A DNA stretch of 64,000 nt, taken from assembly GCA_018136815.1 (NCBI GenBank), contig CM030934.1, positions 559,479 through 623,478 of the forward strand, in the 5' to 3' direction. Position 1 is the first letter of the stretch, and each line of letters begins with the position of its first letter. Position numbers and translations under genes: made by a program. Shown here in pieces: positions 59,601 through 64,000 of this stretch. Source of the DNA: Isochrysis galbana. Its lineage: Eukaryota > Haptophyta > Isochrysidales > Isochrysidaceae. Below the pieces are notes generated by a model. The model was not told where the DNA came from. It searched no databases and saw nothing but the letters and a program-made list of their open reading frames with translations.

Positions 59601-62600
59601 CAACCATCTGGGTCAGGGTTCCGCTAGCTCTCCGAGATCATTCGGACTGCGCGATGCTAGTCGACCGCCTACCAAATCGCGAGGCTCTCGATTCGTCCCC
59701 TCTCGTAATGCCCACGGTGGTCACGCCCACGGACGATCACCGCATCGCGGTGACGATCGTCCACACCGGAGTCGATGCGCTGACCCTGCCGTCTCTGCAT
59801 CCGATAGCTTCGCTCCAGGTGCGTTTCAAGTTGCACCGGGGCTGGACTCCGAATGGAAGCGAGGGGGATGGTGACCCTGTCACCGCGCTGAGCGAGGAGC
59901 AACGAGCCCTACTCGACTCAGCCACCATCGATCCGGACCGGCTTCTTTCCGACGATCAACGAGAAGAAGTACGCCAACTCTTGGCCCGGCGCATCAAAGC
60001 TTTCGCGTTGCACCCGGGGGCTCCAAACCATACGCACGTTCTCGAGGTGGAGTTGCCACTCAACCCCGGCGCTGTTCCTCACCGGCATGCTCCGTCTAGA
60101 GTGGGCCGCGCAGGCGAGCTCATCATAGAAGAGGAGGTAGCCAAGATGGAAGCCGCCGGCATTATTCGCAAGTCAAATTCGGCTTGGGCTTCCCGAGTAG
60201 TCCTGGTCAGCAAGAAAGATGGCTCCGTTCGATTCTGCGTGGACTACCGCGACACGAACGCCAAGCTACGCGTCGAGGATAGCCCTCTACCCCTCATTGT
60301 AGAGGCTATTGATAGGCTAGCGTCCGGCCAAGGGCCGCTCAGTTCTCTCTTTTTATGTACTCTCGATTTAGCCTCTGGTTTTTGGAGCATCCCGATCAAA
60401 GAGTCGCACAAACATATCACCGCTTTCACTACCCACCGCGGCAAATACGAGTTCAACTTTCTACCGTTCGGCATCCAATCAGGTCCCTCCTACATGTGCC
60501 GCTTGATGGACATCGTTCTCGGTGCGCTAGCGTGGGAGATCTGCATGCCTTACCTCGATGATGTGGGCATCTGGTCAACGGGCGTGGGTCCTTCCGAAGA
60601 GGCCAGGGCACAGGCTTCGTTCGAGCAAATGCTTCACCGGCTAGACCTCGTTCTCGAACGGCTAGAGTGGGCCGGTCTGACCTGCAAGATGTCCAAGTGT
60701 GTCTTCTTTGCCACCTCTACGGAGTACCTCGGTCACGTTGTCTCGAGGGAAGGTCTCAAGATGGACCCGAAGAAGGTCGCAGCTGTCGCCGACATCGACC
60801 CGTCATCCATCAACTCCTTGGAAGCGGTTCGATCTTTCCTCGGCCTTTGCTCCTACTGTCGTCGATTCATTCGCCAATTCGCCGCTAAGGCTGCTCCTCT
60901 CACTGCCCTCACGCGGAAGGGCTGCGACGTGGCAAAGGAGTCCCAGTCCGAGGAGTGTCGCCGAGCTATCCAAGAGCTCAAGACAGCGATCACTTCGGAG
61001 CCCGTCTTGACTCCACCCAGGGATGATCGGCCCTTCATCGTCAAGACCGATGGGGCTAGCAAGTTGGGTATCGCCGGCATCCTCTCGCAGCTAGGAGACG
61101 ATAACCGTGAACGAGTCGTTGGGTATTACGCTCGCAGTCTCACCTCGGCCGAACGCCATTGGACGGTGACCGAGATTGAGCTCTTGGCTGCCCTGGAATC
61201 AATCCGAAATTGGCGACCCTACCTTTGGGGGCGTCGGTTCAAGTTAGTCGTTGACCACTCTGCGCTGCGATGGCTGCATACCATGAAGGATCAAGTAGCC
61301 GGTGGGCCAGCCTCTCGGCTGACTCGGTGGGCTCTCAAGTTGGCTGAGTACCGGTTCGATGTCGAACATAAACCAGGAGCTGTTCATCAGGATGCTGACG
61401 GGCTGTCCCGGCTAGCATCCCTGGAGCCGGAACACGAAGACGAACCACTCGCCGGCCCAGCGTCGTTAGCGGTACGTGAGCCTGGCTCAGAGTCTCTAGC
61501 CGAGCATGAACGGTCTCATCCGGTGGCTGCCATCACGCGCTCCGTAGTTACGGCGCGAGGGCTTCAAGCTTTGGACCGATCTCGTCGTCGAGCCTCCGAT
61601 TCCGGGCCCGCCATCCAGTCTAGTTATTTGGCTCCGGGTACGCCGACTTCCGAAGAGATGAGAGCGGCCCTGGCGGAAGATCCGTTCGTAGAGCCACTCC
61701 TGGGCTCAGGAGAGACGGCCAACCACGAGCCATCAGGCCAAGGGTCGCCTCCGCCAGCCGCCGCCTCAGGCCCCATTGTCGAAGATGATTCGTGTTCCAG
61801 TCCTGTCGCTCCCGCTCCCGCTCCCGCTCAGCCATCCAAGATGTTTCGCCGTTTCGTCGTTCACGATGGGCTCGTCTACTATCGCACCGTTCCTGACTCC
61901 ACCGACCCGGACTCGCTAGTGCTCTATGTTCCGCCCTCGTTGCGGTCTCGCTACCTTTTTGCCTACCACGATCGCTCCGGTCACCTTGGAGTTTCTCGTA
62001 TGTCCGGTCTTCTTCGTACTCGGGTATACTGGCCTGGCATGTCTTCCGACGTTGCATCCTACGTCCGGGAATGCCACGAGTGCACCCTCGCCAAGCCGCT
62101 ACCTAGGGCTCTAGCGTCGCCCTCCGGTCTCTCCGTGGGTACCTACCCCTTTGATGTGGTCTACTGCGACGTGCTCTCACTGGCTCCCACTCACAACTTC
62201 GTGCCTGGAGTCTCGGGTTACGACAAGCTGGTCGTCTTCATCGACTCGCTCACTCGATGGACTGAGGCTGAGCCGTCGAATGGGGATCCCTCGTCGGAGA
62301 TGGCCTTGGACATGTTCATCCGCTTGATTGTGACGCGTTATGGAGTCCCTAGGCAGCTTCGAACCGACGCCGGTTCGAATCTTTGTTCGGTTCTTGTTTC
62401 GCGTATTCTGGAGCTCACCGGGACTGATTTGTCGAGTACAGAGCCGTATCGACATGAGGGTGTAGGCTTCGTCGAACGCGCTCAGCAAACGCTCATCCGT
62501 TTGATGCGCGCCTCGAATGAGGGTGGCAGCCATTGGGTCGACCATTTGCCGTTCCTACTCCTCTCGTTGAGGGCTTCTTCCGGTCGTGTCACCTCCCGGT

Positions 62601-63331
62601 CTCCAGCGTCTTTGATCTTTGGGCGTGAGCTGCGTCTGCCCGCTCAACTTTCTGATCCGAAGTCCGTTTCGCCAACTGCTCTCGAGGCGGCGTCCGCCGA
62701 CGTTCGCTCGTACGCATCCAGGCTCAATGCGAGCCTCCGCCTCTCTTGGTCCAGCGCTCTCGAGGCTACCCTAGCCGCTCAGGCTGAGTCAGTCCGTGAC
62801 GCTACCATCAAGTCTCAAAGACCAGCTCGTTTCGAACCTGGGGATCGCGTCTGCATGCGATTACCAGGCCATGCCAACAAGTTGCAATTCATCTACTCGG
62901 GTCCCTACCGCGTCGTAGAGGCTCTGTCCGACACTAGGTACCGACTCCGTGATCTGGAGAACCGGTTAGTCAAGGAGGAGGTGCATATCTCGAACCTCCG
63001 GCCGTATCATACTTTCGTTGATGAAGAGCCGCTGGCTGACGACGAGTACATCGTTGAAAAGTTGCTCGATCGTCGTAGCCATGGCGATTCTATCGAGTAC
63101 CTCGTGAAGTGGCGTGGCTATTCTATTCGAGAAGCCACCTGGGAGCCTCGTTCCGAGTTGCTCCGTCGTTGTTCTGATTTGCTTGATGAGTATGATCGCT
63201 CCGTCGAAGAGACTTGTCCAGAAGATGTTGAGTCCCCGGAAGCAACTTCTTCGTCGGCCAGGGATACTCCTCTTCCTCCCGTTCTCGATGCGCCGTCTTC
63301 GCGCACTCGATCCAGGCTCCATTCTCGTTGA
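56624..63331 (+). CDS. Gypsy polyprotein: methyltransferase-like, protease, RT, RNase H, integrase, chromodomain
   Basis: A frame of 2,235 codons; the first in-frame ATG is at 56912, after about 95 upstream codons. Parts in order: a domain like phage cytosine-methyltransferase-type proteins (about 57120-57720); a long Ser/Pro/Glu-rich linker; aspartic protease (about 58940-59220, DTGAG); reverse transcriptase (about 60130-60800, YLDD); RNase H (about 61020-61400); integrase zinc domain and core (about 61950-62560); chromodomain (about 63045-63200, EYLVKWRGYS..TWEP). The order reverse transcriptase before integrase plus the terminal chromodomain makes it a Ty3/Gypsy chromovirus-like element. 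No capsid-like Gag or CCHC knuckle was recognised; the methyltransferase-like domain occupies that place. The frame looks whole, with no breaks seen. Confidence 0.93.
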   Translation: MATADSGDAGAVDYDPSSRTIRTPASPLSLGSPEDPRSRDRPPEPTPFRSSPPKLEGDDLLPLNSVAEAIHRIAVVGCSSAAKSTEAARAPTRELQMLAASRARASGSSVILPRHLAEAALALRRPDASTHASPSAVLPTHFDELCAELAAIHDAVTFDAAEGIPPPRVLVVGEASGVVSSMFLLAGAHVATCDLRPSEIDYIPHFCGDALHIQNLGWDLVVAHPPCTYLSAVSCQWLDREPGRRQALESAARVFLAMASADAPFVAVENPRMHAEASALVGGLRPRQFVQPWQHGTGHQKATGLYLTASLPPLQPSKIVEGRLSAMADLSPSPHRGALRSRTYVGIAGAMAAQWMPVLRRYARKAKASRSLNFTVDWAISQAAASLRERPSLCSTGFELAEPRTALARFMEGRGEAASSPHLTPPSGSPVSDSVVVISDAGPVADASRLLHRKDSETNASQDGTVAEVDCFTPWEWPMKDRSTTPGPPNTVKKRRSKWQVFDRDVISGVHRWRDVTPSIAQEIAEQAAAAEPSEPSILSRLGSQGINALSPSASFTAGDEGVAEPTGSVVAERPLENGDVGLDSGEDDTPETPEHRSMQALETKPSDAADGEGTPQALCGDGAAARGLSAAGFSELSKLPKTDLQKSPEKEWSRQMDQPRHPTDRRGLGYDGVPNPSNSAKASPYSSIPFVPQTVAAAIERVPHVDESSPSRLASNPTTLSPGAGTSLPVESIADTPPPLYPRHCLYVRDLVVCRADGDRAAQGFVLPDVALTVNSTLADTGAGPSVITTALLDRLPEDACVERVSDATVPNLHGPDGLLLITRGRASLVFSLSGRLFRHSFAVIEGNPMLLLGNDFLAAHSATISLDAASSEGSLRLRPASGDAEDSSRVLSECVVRVSTAPPPVADSGFVGAISMSPGQPLTVDFLERSTATREIPAGSEGEAAADARQPLYTPLFESADEFAAKAPASTSSEYLLYTEQAVTIPAFHRATIWVRVPLALRDHSDCAMLVDRLPNREALDSSPLVMPTVVTPTDDHRIAVTIVHTGVDALTLPSLHPIASLQVRFKLHRGWTPNGSEGDGDPVTALSEEQRALLDSATIDPDRLLSDDQREEVRQLLARRIKAFALHPGAPNHTHVLEVELPLNPGAVPHRHAPSRVGRAGELIIEEEVAKMEAAGIIRKSNSAWASRVVLVSKKDGSVRFCVDYRDTNAKLRVEDSPLPLIVEAIDRLASGQGPLSSLFLCTLDLASGFWSIPIKESHKHITAFTTHRGKYEFNFLPFGIQSGPSYMCRLMDIVLGALAWEICMPYLDDVGIWSTGVGPSEEARAQASFEQMLHRLDLVLERLEWAGLTCKMSKCVFFATSTEYLGHVVSREGLKMDPKKVAAVADIDPSSINSLEAVRSFLGLCSYCRRFIRQFAAKAAPLTALTRKGCDVAKESQSEECRRAIQELKTAITSEPVLTPPRDDRPFIVKTDGASKLGIAGILSQLGDDNRERVVGYYARSLTSAERHWTVTEIELLAALESIRNWRPYLWGRRFKLVVDHSALRWLHTMKDQVAGGPASRLTRWALKLAEYRFDVEHKPGAVHQDADGLSRLASLEPEHEDEPLAGPASLAVREPGSESLAEHERSHPVAAITRSVVTARGLQALDRSRRRASDSGPAIQSSYLAPGTPTSEEMRAALAEDPFVEPLLGSGETANHEPSGQGSPPPAAASGPIVEDDSCSSPVAPAPAPAQPSKMFRRFVVHDGLVYYRTVPDSTDPDSLVLYVPPSLRSRYLFAYHDRSGHLGVSRMSGLLRTRVYWPGMSSDVASYVRECHECTLAKPLPRALASPSGLSVGTYPFDVVYCDVLSLAPTHNFVPGVSGYDKLVVFIDSLTRWTEAEPSNGDPSSEMALDMFIRLIVTRYGVPRQLRTDAGSNLCSVLVSRILELTGTDLSSTEPYRHEGVGFVERAQQTLIRLMRASNEGGSHWVDHLPFLLLSLRASSGRVTSRSPASLIFGRELRLPAQLSDPKSVSPTALEAASADVRSYASRLNASLRLSWSSALEATLAAQAESVRDATIKSQRPARFEPGDRVCMRLPGHANKLQFIYSGPYRVVEALSDTRYRLRDLENRLVKEEVHISNLRPYHTFVDEEPLADDEYIVEKLLDRRSHGDSIEYLVKWRGYSIREATWEPRSELLRRCSDLLDEYDRSVEETCPEDVESPEATSSSARDTPLPPVLDAPSSRTRSRLHSR
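57120..57720 (+). other. Phage-type DNA cytosine-methyltransferase-like domain inside the Gypsy polyprotein
   Basis: About 200 residues. A Rossmann-like start (PRVLVVGEASGVVSSMF, then AGAHVATCDLRPSE) fits SAM binding. DLVVAHPPCTYLS carries the Pro-Cys of cytosine-C5 methyltransferases, and FVAVENPRMH corresponds to their ENV motif. QPWQHG..QKATGLYL, VEGR and SRTYVGIAGAMAAQW complete a pattern known to me from phage and prophage proteins annotated as DNA methylase. The family match is strong by eye over the whole length. Activity is not shown. Confidence 0.75.
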
Positions 63332-63718
63332 TCCCATGTCTTGGGTAAGGGACCCGTCCCTCTAGGCTAGCCCCACGCCTCGGCTAGGGCTCCGAGTTCA
63401 AGTTTCCGTCCGAGCGAATCATGGAGGTGCTGAACGCGTGCTGCCTGCGCTCTACACCCGGCGCAACACCCGAGCAAAGCTCCTGTAAAAGGGAGAAGTG
63501 GGTGGGGCAGTGCGTACGAAAGAGGCCGCCGCGTTAAGCCGCCGATTTCGTGCTCGCTTTGGATCCAAAGGGTGTTCTTGTCTCCACGTTTCGCTCGCTA
63601 TGTTCCGTTGCTTCTTGTTCCGATTCTGACCTCTGGTCAGCTCAGGTTCTAGGTTCCAGGTCTCTGTTTCCAGGTTCACCGCTCGACATCGGGAGACGTC
63701 TCGATCTTAGTCGGGGGG

Positions 63719-64000
63719 TGTCGCATTCATCCTAGATGATGCGATTTCCAGGCTCTTGTTTCCAGGTCCTTCGCCGTGCGGCCACACGGTGAAGCTCAGG
63801 TACATCTAGGTTGGTAGGGTTCGTCCCTAGCGATCTAGAATTCGAGTTCTCGTTTCGTTCCTTCTAGCCTGTTTGTCAGGTCTAGATTCCAGGTTTCCTC
63901 CTTTCGGGTAATCTTGACCCAAAGGAGCCAGGTCGCCTGTTGCTCGCTGCGCGCTTGTCTCAGGCTCTCGAGTTACCTTGTGAAGGCTTGTTTAGCTTCT
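63719..64000 (+). repeat. 3' LTR of the Gypsy element, cut by the window end
   Basis: The 282 visible bases are the same as 55767-56048. Confidence 0.93.

Larger units (their letters stand above)
55767..64000 (+). mobile_element. Ty3/Gypsy chromodomain retrotransposon with a methyltransferase-like domain
   Basis: The 5' LTR starts at 55767 (TGTCGCATTC) and the 3' LTR at 63719 after a G-rich polypurine tract (GTCGGGGGG). The 282 bp of 3' LTR inside the window read identical to the 5' copy, so the insertion is young. The LTR is at least about 390 bp, judged from the old fragment at 6610-7058; its end and the right target site are outside or unclear. The internal region holds one uninterrupted polyprotein frame. 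The element looks whole as far as it can be seen. It landed next to the start of the ORF at 55304-55764. Confidence 0.93.

Overview
The window is nuclear DNA of a GC-rich eukaryotic alga. It has spliced genes with GT-AG introns, a chlorophyll a/c light-harvesting protein, a telomere-type CCCTAA run and a very high load of transposons, microsatellites and homopolymer runs. A haptophyte fits best (light-harvesting protein type, temptin/cytochrome b561 proteins, signal-plus-transit style leaders); another chlorophyll-c alga cannot be excluded. No operon, CRISPR array, rRNA or tRNA was seen.

Layout. 0.2-2.9 kb: a multi-exon kinesin on the minus strand. 3.6-6.2 kb: an IS5-like DNA transposon with terminal inverted repeats, a frameshifted transposase and a second spliced ORF, next to a deletion derivative of the same family. 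6.6-7.3 kb: an old Gypsy LTR fragment and another repeat. 8-10.4 kb: a cytochrome b561 protein with a long proline-rich ectodomain. 12.5-13.3 kb: a DUF151/UVR bifunctional-nuclease-like protein. 13.4-14 kb: a MITE. 15.5-17.4 kb: a four-exon Josephin deubiquitinase. 18.3-28.0 kb: a young Copia element on the minus strand interrupted by a second young Copia element on the plus strand. 28.9-29.7 kb: the light-harvesting protein. 30.4-38.9 kb: a Mutator-type transposase and several small genes lying between long inverted arms. 39.4-42.0 kb: a LINE remnant beside a temptin-cytochrome b561 gene. 42.6-45.6 kb: a coiled-coil protein. 46.1-47.0 kb: a small element bounded by inverted repeats with a degraded paralogue of the gene at 33.7 kb. 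47.5-48.4 kb: XAP5/FAM50. 48.5-49.1 kb: three copies of a 205-bp tandem repeat. 49.7-52.5 kb: an XRN 5'-3' exoribonuclease with an organelle-type leader. 54.1-54.6 kb: a cupin protein. 55.8 kb to the end: a Gypsy element whose 3' LTR is cut by the window edge.

The most unusual object is that Gypsy element. Its single long polyprotein (protease, reverse transcriptase, RNase H, integrase, chromodomain) carries, where Gag is expected, a domain matching the phage family of SAM-dependent cytosine-methyltransferase-like proteins. The second candidate is the 30.4-38.9 kb interval, where a Mutator-like transposase, a putative accessory gene, a 2-oxoglutarate oxygenase and an Alba-like gene sit between inverted arms of 140 bp or more, as a cargo-carrying MULE would look.

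Host genes were modelled by hand from splice signals. In the kinesin, Josephin, XRN, cytochrome b561, light-harvesting and 2OG-oxygenase genes every proposed exon junction keeps the reading frame. All family names rest on motif recognition by eye; no database search was run.
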